DNA from: Cordilura impudica
Taxonomy: Eukaryota > Arthropoda > Insecta > Diptera > Scathophagidae
Assembly (NCBI GenBank): GCA_963682025.1
Contig: OY821520.1
Coordinates: 1,541,001 to 1,605,000, forward strand
Direction of reading: 5' to 3'
Length of the DNA stretch: 64,000 nt
Below, piece by piece: positions 1 through 12,181 of the stretch (within the stretch, counting starts at the first letter, position 1; each line of letters opens with the position of its first letter). The translations under genes were made by a program, and so were the position numbers. The notes below the pieces were generated by a model. That model made no database searches and was not told where the DNA came from. It was given only the letters and a program-made list of their open reading frames with translations.

Positions 1-78
1 GGTAAGATTCCTAGAAAAATTAGTCATATCAAATTACGATCATCTTTGTATAATTGAAAACTTTATCATGTAAGTGCA

Positions 79-609
79 ATAGGGTGGTGCCTCAATATAT
101 GGAGGGGAAAAAAGTTTTCAAATTTAAAGTCTCACCTCCTAGAAATATGCGAATAGCAAAAAAACTGAGAAATACAAAGTTTTCGGTTAATCAAAAAAAA
201 TTTGGAGGTGCCTCAACGCGACTGAAAATTTGAAGTGTGTTTATATGGGAAAATATGACTTTTTTTTTCAGATATTACGAAAATTTCTATAGTTTAATTT
301 CTTCGACAAGTTGTTATATGAATCGGTTTCAGTGCTAAATTATCTTTTTAAAAAGCTATACAACTTCAAAATCGAATAAAAATGCGCCAAGAAATAGCAA
401 ATGCCCCAGATCACTTATGTGCAAAAAAAAAATAAAACACTAGTTCGTGAAATTTGACGGAAATTGTTTCAACTTTAAGAAATTAATTAAAGCCATCAGT
501 ATTTAAAAAATAATTGAATTTTCTGACTTCATCGTCCTATACTAGCTTGGGGTCATTTGTGGTGCCAAGTCCAATTTGAACCCTTTTTTTTAATAAGGTC
601 CACCCTAAT
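79..609. mobile_element. MITE-like insert in BEL pol, with 5-bp duplication
   Basis: The ends are inverted: about ATAGGGTGG on the left and CCACCCTAAT on the right. The pentamer GTGCA lies directly outside both ends (74-78 and 610-614) and reads as a target duplication. The interior is A/T-rich and has no coding potential. The BEL/Pao reading frame begins immediately to the right, so the element probably landed inside the retrotransposon. The superfamily is not clear from the ends. Confidence 0.5.
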
Positions 610-2473
610 GTGCAGGTATTTATGCAAGAAGTGTGGCGTTCAAAAATTGATTGGGATGAGCAGATTCCGCCGGAATTATTACCAAAATGGATCCAAGATA
701 TGCGATAACGTGATGTCCGATTGTACACACTTGCAGATGCTAGTAAAGATGGATATGTAGCAGTGTGTTACTTTAGGCTGAAGAAAGACGATGTCATAAA
801 TTGCCCTCTAGTGGGTGCAAAAACATGAGTGGCACCTTTGAAGATAACATCTGTTACCCGATTTGAACTAATGGCTACTCCAATAGGTGCTCGATTTGCC
901 AATTTTAAATTTAAAAATCATGACATAAAAGTTAGCAAAATTTATTTTTGGTGCGATCAAAACCCGGCTTAATTCTGACCTTAATTCTTTCGAATTACAG
1001 AAATTTTTGAATTGTCTTCAATTAAGGACTGGAAATGGATTCCACGCAAACAAAATGTAGCTGATGATGCTATCAAGTGGTCAAATATTCCCAAAATCTT
1101 ATATTCGAGCAGGTGGTTCCAAGGTCCAGCATTTTTATTTCTTTCAAAAACTAATGGCCTTACGGAGAAACTGAGTCAACTGAAGAAGAAAGGGTGCACC
1201 ATATGATTTACGATTTTAGAATAGCTGCCGAAAATTACCGAACAAAAGAGTGAGTTAGCTCAAGAAGAGTTACAAAGGTTGAAAAAGTGTTGTATATGCA
1301 GACCCAATCTGAAAGTTATTGTAACGAAATTTCTTTATTAAAATTGAACAAGTTGGTACAAAAGAGAAGCGATATTTATGATAGAAATCCATTTTAGATG
1401 ATTTTGAAAGTTAAAGGTAGAATTGATAATGCTTACCTAAAATGAGTTACATCACTTAATTTGTTTTAAGCTATTATCATGAAAAATTTTAACATGTGAA
1501 TCACGAGACTGTTATTAATGAGATGAGATAAAAATATTATATTTCCAAGCTTTGTGCTACTTTTAATTCAATAATCCGCCGCAGCCAAATGTGCAAAATT
1601 AAAAAAGCTATGCTTTACAATCCACAAATGGCAAAACTACTTCGTACTCGTGTTGCACCCCATATGGCACCAATGTCGTTTACAGGAATTGATTTTTTCG
1701 GTCCCGTCTTGGTCAACGCAAATCGCCATAAGGAAAAACGCTACGGAATTTTAATCACTTGCTTGACAGTCAGTGCAGTTCTTATTGAAATTGCCCATTC
1801 TTGAACTACGAGGTCCTGCATTTTAGCCATTCGCAATTTTATGGCTCGAAGAGAAATTCCACATGAATTCTAAAGCGGCAACGAGAGACTTTGGCAGATA
1901 TCGATAAAAGTGAGCTGGTAAAAACGTTCACTACAACAACCACCAAATGGATTTAAATTCCCCCGGCTTTGTATAAAACAATTTTATACAAAATTATGCC
2001 GTCGAGAGCACCAAGTAGAAAATGTTGTAAACTCCAGGCGCTTTGCCTACGTCCCTATTGACGGCGAAACGGATTGAGCGTTGACTCCAAATAATTTTCT
2101 GGTGGGAACTTCCACTGGGCTAAAACCCATGTCTGCTTGTAACGATAGTGGTATGTTACTAAAACAAAATTTGCTTACATCTCAACAATACGCTAATATC
2201 TTTTGGAAGAAGTGGTTGAATGAGTATCTTCCAACTTTAACGTCGAATTGGCATGATTGCCTAAACCCACTGAGTCGGGGGGACCTAATGATCATGGTTG
2301 ACAATTCTGTTCCCCGTAACGTCTGGCTACGCAGAAATGTCTTGATGACGAGATTTGCAAGCGATGGTCTAGTTCGAAGCGCAAAGGTGCTGACACAACA
2401 CGGAGTTCTTGAAAGGCCTGTGGTCAAGCTAGCAATTTTGTCATCACCAAATACTATTTTTTATTTGCTATAA
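610..2473 (+). pseudogene. BEL/Pao LTR retrotransposon pol remnant
   Basis: Decayed pol polyprotein of a BEL/Pao element, read in pieces across several frames. At 615-700 is the segment with KIDWDEQIPPELLPKW, typical of the linker after the RT. At 720-910 is an RNase H-like region (DASKDGYVAVCYF, then VAPLKITSVTRFEL). At 1009-1140 is the part with WIPRKQNVADD. At 1589-1801 is the integrase core, with GIDFFGPVLVN holding the first catalytic Asp, then EKRYGILITCLT. At 2081-2473 is the C-terminal BEL domain with LTPNNFLVG, WLNEYLPTL and a GDLMIMVD stretch. Stops and frameshifts separate every block, and the integrase core breaks off near 1870. No LTR, primer site or gag is visible, so it cannot move by itself. 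Family assignment rests on motif order and is solid; the lineage within BEL/Pao is not resolved. Confidence 0.8.
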
Positions 2474-3030
2474 AATTTTTTTTTAGATTGTAACATTTGT
2501 AAAACTTAACGAAAAATTAAACATTAAGGTTTGCTCAAGAAAATGTGCGTTGTTTGCTGCATTTCATTCTGAATTGCAAAACCTGCAAGTTGGCTCTGGA
2601 GCAAAACTTATTTGCATTAAAATATTTTACACCAAAAAGGTCCTGGTAGTTTCCATACCAAAAAGTATGTATCGTAAGTTATTATATAATTATAATTTTA
2701 TTCCTAACTTTTTTAATTTTATTCAATTCAATTCAATTCATTAGTTTTCTCATAACATTAATACTATTTACATTTGACTTATAGTAGTAAAGAGTTTATG
2801 AACCACGTTCCTTTTCTACTTAAATATATATTATAAATTTAAAAATCAATGTGCAGGTAATATTATAAACAAGGAATGAGAAAAGTATACAAAAACCTAT
2901 GTGAAGATAAATTAAGATAAAATTATGATGAGATCTTTTCACTAATGTGTAGGTGTTGTGAGGATAGGCATTTTTTACTGAAATTTAGAGCCAATCTTTC
3001 GATTTTATCATGTACGAGTTCGAAACCAGC
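2474..3030. other. Non-coding spacer
   Basis: A/T-rich sequence after the BEL remnant. It includes a short ATTCA microsatellite near 2724-2746. No reading frame, RNA gene or LTR boundary could be supported. Confidence 0.5.
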
Positions 3031-3039
3031 AAGAACGTA

Positions 3040-3445
3040 TAGGCGACGGGTTGAATAGTGCCATGGTAGGTTGAATATCATTTTAAGTAGTTTATTTTGC
3101 GCTGAATATGTATCCGAAGATAGAATTGACGTATCATCTGCAAATATTGATGTGACGCAATTAGAAAATGTGGGAATGTCTGCAGTAAAGATATTATATA
3201 GAATTGGAGAAATGCACGGCCCTTGAGGACAGCAGGCAGAAATGTTAATTTATTGTGAATAAGTTGTACCTAGGTAAACATTGAATGTCCTGTTTTGTAG
3301 GAAATTTTGAATAATTTTTGTGAGTTCAATTGGGAAGTTAAACGTTTTCATTTTAAAAATAAATCTGTTATGCCAAACAGAATCAAATGCAGCTTTGATG
3401 TCGAGTAGGACCATTCATGTTGATTTGCCAGCGTTAAAATTGTTT
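3040..3445 (-). pseudogene. Jockey-superfamily reverse transcriptase fragment
   Basis: On the reverse strand this stretch encodes the central RT palm of a Jockey-type non-LTR retrotransposon. The order is VLLDIKAAFDSVWH (RT motif A), then a degraded PQG-like motif (CCPQGPCISPILYN), then IFADDTSILSSD, which keeps the two catalytic Asp of the YxDD box. Frames change and at least two stops interrupt it. The endonuclease, linker and C-terminus are absent, so it is a short internal relic. It resembles the element at 41,690-42,900 more than the other non-LTR copies, sharing the DIK(A/S)AFDSVWH wording. Confidence 0.7.
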
Positions 3446-3449
3446 TTCA

Positions 3450-4690
3450 CTAAGTTTCTAATTTTTAGTACTTTTTTAATTTAATGTAGAAATTTTAATA
3501 GAAATACACATTGTCAAATAAACAATTTTAAGACCTTGCGTGTTTTATTCAAAATCCCAGTGGAAGTCAGCAGAACGTGCGGCTGGCGTGCCTTTTAACA
3601 CCAATATAAAATTTAATGTTAAATTTTAATCTCTAATTCCTCAGAGCTGAAGTGAACATATATTTTTATTAAAGAAATAGCAACATATATGTAAATGTCT
3701 ACATGTGGATGTATATGTAGCTGCTGAGCTGAACAATTGTAGCATTATAATGTGCCATAAAAAGCTGAGTTTAACTTTGACCGTTGGACACCACAGAATT
3801 TATCGTATCCAGATGTGTGTGGGTTGTTGGACTGGGTGAATTGTATTGACGTATGTGTTATTTATAAAGTTCTTATTGATTTTGTGTGGATGGCTGGCTT
3901 TGGGGAACATTTATTGCAACAAATTATTTTCGGTCATTGATTCTGATTGCATTTTCATGCATACTCGTACATATCAGTGAGAATACATTTATATATCATA
4001 TATGATTATTGAGCAGTTTTACATATATTCGTACACACGTTTCTACAAACTTACTTATGCATGTATAAGTATTACACATAAATGTTTGACGTGTTATTGG
4101 GATTTGTTTGTGGTTTAAGAAAATGCCAAAATTTTCCATATAACTCAATGCTTGTTATTGCATGGTAGGTCGAGTATCGAATTCATACATACATGCAAGT
4201 ACATTTACCAATATATGTATGTTCATATACTCATACCAATTAATAAATAGCAATTTTCATACCAGCATGTAGGTGCTCTGGATGACCAGTTTTTATACCA
4301 GATTATCAAATTAATGAAGCGGAGATTTTTAAACTCATAAACTGAAAGTGTAACAGTACATTTTTGTTTACTTGACACTAAACGGCATTAATTGTATCAT
4401 TTGCAATTACTTTTTGGCCAACGAAATCATTTATAATAACGTTAAAATAATGAGAGAACGTCGTGCTAATATTGCTCCACCAAAACTAATTGAAGTACAT
4501 AAAATATTATCATGTAAGAATATTGGGAATTGCAAATGCGAAATTAGTAATATATAAATTCCAGAATTCATTCTCATAAATTAGATTACGCAGAAAAATT
4601 CAAGTAAAAGTACGAGTTTTGAGAAAAGGGGTTGGGTTCAACATTAATTGATAAGTAAAATAAATAAACCAAATTGATTAGCACTGTTTT
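3450..4690. other. Non-coding spacer
   Basis: No supported gene. The sequence is A/T-rich with several CATA and CATG-type short repeats (for example around 3960-4240). A 61-codon frame at 4372-4557 matches nothing I recognise and has no context to support it. Confidence 0.45.
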
Positions 4691-4820
4691 GAAGCTGCGG
4701 TCTGCAGATTCGAAAAAATCATATCGGATGCAAGAAAGGACCAACCCTTTATATTTCTCAAATACACATAAAAACCCAATTTGAGAAAATCGATGACATA
4801 GGGGTCATTTGATAGAAGCT
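4690..4820 (+). repeat. Truncated copy of the dispersed repeat seen at 47 and 61 kb
   Basis: Contains stretches matching the repeats at 47,073-47,882 and 61,120-61,649, such as ctgcagat followed by catatcggatgc, aacccaatttga and cataggggtcattt, in the same order but with internal losses. It ends exactly where the heptamer array begins, so the array may have grown from a slipped A/T run inside or beside this repeat. Confidence 0.5.
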
Positions 4821-7800
4821 TAAAAATTAAAAATTAAAAATTAAAAATAAAAAACTAAAAATTAAAAATTTAAAAATTAAAACTTAAAAATTAAAAATTA
4901 AAAATAAAAATTAAAAATTAAAAATTAAAAATTAAAAATTAAAAATTAAAAATAAAAATTAAAAATTAAAAATTAAAAATTAAAAATTAAAAATTAAAAA
5001 TTAAAAATTAAAAATTAAAAATTAAAAATTAAAAATTAAAAATTAAAAATTAAAAATTAAATATTAAAAATTAAAAATTAAAAATTAAAAATTAAAAATT
5101 AAAAATTAAAAATTAAAAATTAAAAATTAAAAATTAAAAATTAAAAATTAAAAATTAAAAATTAAAAATTAAAAATTAAAAATTAAAAATTAAAAATTAA
5201 AAATTAAAAATTAAAAATTAAAAATTAAAAATTCAAAATTAAAAATTAAAAATTAAAATTAAAAATTAAAAATTAAAAATTAAAAATTAAAAATTAAAAA
5301 TTAAAAATTAAAAATTAAAAATTAAAAATTAAAAATTAAAAATTAAAAATTAAAAAATTAAAAATTAAAAATTAAAAATTAAAAATTAAAAATTAAAAAT
5401 TAAAAATTAAAAATTAAAAATTAAAAATTAAAAATTAAAAATTAAAAATTAAAAATTAAAAATTAAAAATTAAAAATTAAAAATTAAAAATTAAAAATTA
5501 AAAATTAAAAATTAAAAATTAAAAATTAAAAATTAAAAATTAAAAATTAAAAATTAAAAATTAAAAATTAAAAATTAAAAATTAAAAATTAAAAATTAAA
5601 AATTAAAAATTAAAAATTAAAAATTAAAAATTAAAAATTAAAAATTAAAAATTAAAAATTAAAAATTAAAAATTAAAAATTAAAAATAAAAAACTAAAAA
5701 TTAAAAATTAAAAATTAAAACTTAAAAATTAAAAATTAAAAATAAAAATTAAAAATTAAAAATTAAAAATTAAAAATTAAAAATTAAAAATTAAAAATTA
5801 AAAATTAAAAATTAAAAATTAAAAATTAAAAATTAAAAATTAAAAATTAAAAAATTAAAAATTAAAAATTAAAAATTAAAAATTAAAAATTAAAAATTAA
5901 AAATTAAAAATTAAAAATTAAAAATTAAAAATTAAAAATTAAAAATTAAAAATTAAAAATTAAAAATTAAAAATTAAAAATTAAAAATTAAAAATTAAAA
6001 ATTAAAAATTAAAAATTAAAAATTAAAAATTAAAAATTAAAAATTAAAAATTAAAAATTAAAAATTAAAATTAAAAATTAAAAATTAAAAATTAAAAATT
6101 AAAAATTAAAAATTAAAAATTAAAAATTAAAAATTAAAAATTAAAAATTAAAAATTAAAAATTAAAAAAATTAAAAATTAAAAATTAAAAATTAAAAATT
6201 AAAAAATTAAAAATTAAAAATTAAAAATTAAAAATTAAAAATTAAAAATTAAAAATTAAAAATTAAAAATTAAAAATTAAAAATTAAAAATTAAAAATTA
6301 AAAATTAAAAATTAAAAATTAAAAATTAAAAATTAAAAATTAAAAATTAAAAATTAAAAATTAAAAATTAAAAATTAAAAATTAAAAAATTAAAAATTAA
6401 AAATTAAAAATTAAAAATTAAAAATTAAAAATTAAAAATTAAAAATAAAAATTAAAAATTAAAAATTAAAAATTAAAAATTAAAAATTAAAAATTAAAAA
6501 TTAAAAATTAAAAATTAAAAATTAAAAATTAAAAATTAAAAATTAAAAATTAAAAATTAAAAATTAAAAATTAAAAATTAAAATTAAAAATTAAAAATTA
6601 AAAATTAAAAATTAAAAATTAAAAATTAAAAATTAAAAATTAAAAATTAAAAATTAAAAATTAAAAATTAAAAATTAAAAATTAAAAATTAAAAATTAAA
6701 AATTAAAAATTAAAAATTAAAAATTAAAATTAAAAATTAAAAATTAAAAATTAAAAATTAAAAATTAAAAATTAAAAATTAAAAATTAAAAATTAAAAAT
6801 TAAAAATTAAAAATTAAAAATTAAAAATTAAAAATTAAAAATTAAAAATTAAAAATTAAAAATTAAAAATTAAAAATTAAAAATTAAAAATTAAAATTAA
6901 AAATTAAAAATTAAAAATTAAAAATTAAAAATTAAAAATTAAAAATTAAAAATTAAAAATTAAAAATTAAAAATTAAAAATTAAAAATTAAAAATTAAAA
7001 ATTAAAAATTAAAAATTAAAAATTAAAAATTAAAAATTAAAAATTAAAAATTAAAAATTAAAAATTAAAAATTAAAAATTAAAAATTAAAAATTAAAAAT
7101 TAAAAATTAAAAATTAAAAATTAAAAATTAAAAATTAAAAATTAAAAATTAAAAATTAAAAATTAAAAATTAAAAATTAAAAATTAAAATTAAAAATTAA
7201 AAATTAAAAATTAAAAATTAAAAATTAAAAATTAAAAATTAAAAATTAAAATTAAAAATTAAAAATTAAAAATTAAAAATTAAAAATTAAAAATTAAAAA
7301 TTAAAAATTAAAAATTAAAAATTAAAAATTAAAAATTAAAAATTAAAAATTAAAAATTAAAAATTAAAAATTAAAAATTAAAAATTAAAAATTAAAAATT
7401 AAAAATTAAAAATTAAAAATTAAAAATTAAAAATTAAAAATTAAAAATTAAAAATTAAAAATTAAAAATTAAAAATTAAAAATTAAAAATTAAAAATTAA
7501 AAATTAAAAATTAAAAATTAAAAATTAAAAATTAAAAATTAAAAATTAAAAATTAAAAATTAAAAATTAAAAATTAAAAATTAAAAATTAAAAATTAAAA
7601 ATTAAAAATTAAAAATTAAAAATTAAAAATTAAAAATTAAAAATTAAAAATTAAAAATTAAAAATTAAAAATTAAAAATTAAAAATTAAAAATTAAAAAT
7701 TAAAAATTAAAAATTAAAAATTAAAAATTAAAAATTAAAAATTAAAAATTAAAAATTAAAAATTAAAAATTAAAAATTAAAAATTAAAAATTAAAAATTA

Positions 7801-10769
7801 AAAATTAAAAATTAAAAATTAAAAATTAAAAATTAAAAATTAAAAATTAAAAATTAAAAATTAAAAATTAAAAATTAAAAATTAAAAATTAAAAATTAAA
7901 AATTAAAAATTAAAAATTAAAAATTAAAAATTAAAAATTAAAAATTAAAAATTAAAAATTAAAAATTAAAAATTAAAAATTAAAAATTAAAAATTAAAAA
8001 TTAAAAATTAAAAATTAAAAATTAAAAATTAAAAATTAAAAATTAAAAATTAAAAATTAAAAATTAAAAATTAAAAATTAAAAATTAAAAATTAAAAATT
8101 AAAAATTAAAAATTAAAAATTAAAAATTAAAAATTAAAAATTAAAAATTAAAAATTAAAAATTAAAAATTAAAAATTAAAAATTAAAAATTAAAAATTAA
8201 AAATTAAAAATTAAAAATTAAAAATTAAAAATTAAAAATTAAAAATTAAAAATTAAAAATTAAAAATTAAAAATTAAAAATTAAAAATTAAAAATTAAAA
8301 ATTAAAAATTAAAAATTAAAAATTAAAAATTAAAAATTAAAAATTAAAAATTAAAAATTAAAAATTAAAAATTAAAAATTAAAAATTAAAAATTAAAAAT
8401 TAAAAATTAAAAATTAAAAATTAAAAATTAAAAATTAAAAATTAAAAATTAAAAATTAAAAATTAAAAATTAAAAATTAAAAATTAAAAATTAAAAATTA
8501 AAAATTAAAAATTAAAAATTAAAAATTAAAAATTAAAAATTAAAAATTAAAAATTAAAAATTAAAAATTAAAAATTAAAAATTAAAAATTAAAAATTAAA
8601 AATTAAAAATTAAAAATTAAAAATTAAAAATTAAAAATTAAAAATTAAAAATTAAAAATTAAAAATTAAAAATTAAAAATTAAAAATTAAAAATTAAAAA
8701 TTAAAAATTAAAAATTAAAAATTAAAAATTAAAAATTAAAAATTAAAAATTAAAAATTAAAAATTAAAAATTAAAAATTAAAAATTAAAAATTAAAAATT
8801 AAAAATTAAAAATTAAAAATTAAAAATTAAAAATTAAAAATTAAAAATTAAAAATTAAAAATTAAAAATTAAAAATTAAAAATTAAAAATTAAAAATTAA
8901 AAATTAAAAATTAAAAATTAAAAATTAAAAATTAAAAATTAAAAATTAAAAATTAAAAATTAAAAATTAAAAATTAAAAATTAAAAATTAAAAATTAAAA
9001 ATTAAAAATTAAAAATTAAAAATTAAAAATTAAAAATTAAAAATTAAAAATTAAAAATTAAAAATTAAAAATTAAAAATTAAAAATTAAAAATTAAAAAT
9101 TAAAAATTAAAAATTAAAAATTAAAAATTAAAAATTAAAAATTAAAAATTAAAAATTAAAAATTAAAAATTAAAAATTAAAAATTAAAAATTAAAAATTA
9201 AAAATTAAAAATTAAAAATTAAAAATTAAAAATTAAAAATTAAAAATTAAAAATTAAAAATTAAAAATTAAAAATTAAAAATTAAAAATTAAAAATTAAA
9301 AATTAAAAATTAAAAATTAAAAATTAAAAATTAAAAATTAAAAATTAAAAATTAAAAATTAAAAATTAAAAATTAAAAATTAAAAATTAAAAATTAAAAA
9401 TTAAAAATTAAAATTAAAAATTAAAAATTAAAAATTAAAAATTAAAAATTAAAAATTAAAAATTAAAAATTAAAAATTAAAAATTAAAAATTAAAAATTA
9501 AAAATTAAAAATTAAAAATTAAAAATTAAAAATTAAAAATTAAAAATTAAAAATTAAAAATTAAAAATTAAAAATTAAAAATTAAAAATTAAAAATTAAA
9601 AATTAAAAATTAAAAATTAAAAATTAAAAATTAAAAATTAAAAATTAAAAATTAAAAATTAAAAATTAAAAATTAAAAATTAAAAATTAAAAATTAAAAA
9701 TTAAAAATTAAAAATTAAAAATTAAAAATTAAAAATTAAAAATTAAAAATTAAAAATTAAAAATTAAAAATTAAAAATTAAAAATTAAAAATTAAAAATT
9801 AAAAATTAAAAATTAAAAATTAAAAATTAAAAATTAAAAATTAAAAATTAAAAATTAAAAATTAAAAATTAAAAATTAAAAATTAAAAATTAAAAATTAA
9901 AAATTAAAAATTAAAAATTAAAAATTAAAAATTAAAAATTAAAAATTAAAAATTAAAAATTAAAAATTAAAAATTAAAAATTAAAAATTAAAAATTAAAA
10001 ATTAAAAATTAAAAATTAAAAATTAAAAATTAAAAATTAAAAATTAAAAATTAAAAATTAAAAATTAAAAATTAAAAATTAAAAATTAAAAATTAAAAAT
10101 TAAAAATTAAAAATTAAAAATTAAAAATTAAAAATTAAAAATTAAAAATTAAAAATTAAAAATTAAAAATTAAAAATTAAAAATTAAAAATTAAAAATTA
10201 AAAATTAAAAATTAAAAATTAAAAATTAAAAATTAAAAATTAAAAATTAAAAATTAAAAATTAAAAATTAAAAATTAAAAATTAAAAATTAAAAATTAAA
10301 AATTAAAAATTAAAAATTAAAAATTAAAAATTAAAAATTAAAAATTAAAAATTAAAAATTAAAAATTAAAAATTAAAAATTAAAAATTAAAAATTAAAAA
10401 TTAAAAATTAAAAATTAAAAATTAAAAATTAAAAATTAAAAATTAAAAAATTAAAAATTAAAAATTAAAAATTAAAAATAAAAATTAAAAATTAAAAATT
10501 AAAAATTAAAAATTAAAGATTAAAAATTAAAAATTAAAAATTAAAAATTTAAAAATTAAAAATTTTAAAATTAAAAATTAAAAATCAAAAATCAAAAATT
10601 AAAAATTAAAATTAAAACTAAAAATTTAAAAATTAAAAATTAAAAATTTAAAAAGTAAAAATTAAATATTAAAAATTTAAAATTTTAAATTTAAAATTAA
10701 AAATTAAAAATTAAAAATTAAAAATTAAAAATTAAAAATTAAAAATTAAAAACTAAAAATTAAAAATTT
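4820..10769. repeat. 5.95-kb (AAAAATT)n tandem array
   Basis: About 850 head-to-tail copies of a 7-bp unit, AAAAATT on this strand. The edges carry variants (AAAAACT, AAACTT, AAAAATAAAAATT, extra T), and scattered 6-bp and 8-bp units occur up to about 7,250. From about 7,253 to 9,408 every unit I can read is perfect, and about 9,420-10,440 is also perfect. No G or C is visible between 5,722 and 10,517. It encodes nothing. It is far longer than a normal microsatellite and behaves like a simple satellite. It does not resemble TTAGG-type arthropod telomere repeats. Confidence 0.95.
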
Positions 10770-12181
10770 GTCAGTAGTGCCCATGTAATACATATTATCT
10801 TAACGTTGATCTAAAAGAAACTTTTAATCGTCCTCTATTTTTATTGAATTCATAGCGCCATCAACTGGCATCAGTCATGCTTAGTGGAATCTAATGTCAG
10901 TTGAAAAACCCGGCTAATACATGTTTTAGACTCCACTCAAGTAAAAAGTTCTGTCTATATATCTACAGCGCACTGTTTTTTTAATCAACAATTCAGATAC
11001 AGAATTCTATTATATCAATTGCATTGCTCGTTACGCTTTATTGTAGGTGATTGCGTGTGAGTAATTTTTAAATCTCAGCAAATTGTAAATTCATGTTTTA
11101 GATGAAGGATACTTAATTTGGAGATAATTAGAGAATTTATGTTTTAGTTAATTGAGTATAACTTGTTGCACAGAAGTAATAGAAACCATAGTGTATATTA
11201 TGTTTCTATACAGAAACTAAAAGGTTAACAAGAAAATCTTAAAATCTATTGAACAACTTTCAATGTGGAAAAGGCTCTTAATCAAATTACATTTCCGGAA
11301 AGTATTTTATGTACGAGCATGTAAATATTTGAAAAAGAATTATTTCGCTTCATACTCACTGTCAAAAATTTTAATTAGTATATGCAAATAAATTCTTGTT
11401 TAATTCTATCAAGTCTAATTTAAAATGTTTGAAGCCTTTTGACAAATATAAATCAGTAAATAAATCCTCAAAATAAGACGTGGAATTTTCGTATAAACGC
11501 GATAAACAAAAATTGAAATTAGTTTAATGACTTGTGTACGTAAAAACAGAAAAGCTGAAAAATTGTTATATAAACAAATTATCCAAAAAATAAGCCTCAA
11601 TTACATCACAAAGAACCCAAACTCACAAAACAATGATAATATGATACAAATACAAGGACAATGTAGAGCACAATTATCTGTATGAAACAAAAAGAAATGG
11701 AAATTCCGGTTATGAATGAGCTCAGTGCCTACTTTTGCACGCAAGCGATATTAAAACAAAAGAATATGAAACGGCAGAGAGAACAAAATCTCAATCTGAG
11801 TACAACAAGACTTATTCATATAAGCTTAATATTTTATACAAACAAGAACTTGTTCCAAGCATACACTCTTAAAATGTTGTGTGACGTTTTGTAAGTGCAA
11901 GGATTCGTGTAGTGCTTAATAATTTATGTTTCTTAAGAATCGGTAAGAATATTACTTTCATGATGGATAAGATATTTGTAAGCCAGTAGAACTCAATTTG
12001 TGTTTGAAACAATTGTGGTTTGCAAAGAAATGTTTTAATAAAATGTTTCATTGCTGAAGAATAACTGGAGAATAGGGACTAATCTCCAAAAATAGATGTT
12101 CTACAAGATAATCAGAGTTATATTTACAGCAAAGTATTGACCTTCACAGGCTATAGAAATTTATAGGACACCGGAAGATCC
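10770..12181. other. Non-coding spacer
   Basis: A/T-rich sequence between the heptamer array and the LOA-like remnant. The small frames in it have no recognisable motifs. The last 100 bases may be decayed sequence of the retroposon that follows. Confidence 0.45.

Noticed and set aside
4372..4557. 61-codon forward frame
   Set aside because: No motif, no neighbours, and within the length expected by chance.
4820..10769. Telomeric repeat or CRISPR-like array
   Set aside because: The 7-bp unit has no spacers, lacks the TTAGG motif, and flies of this type do not use such telomere repeats.
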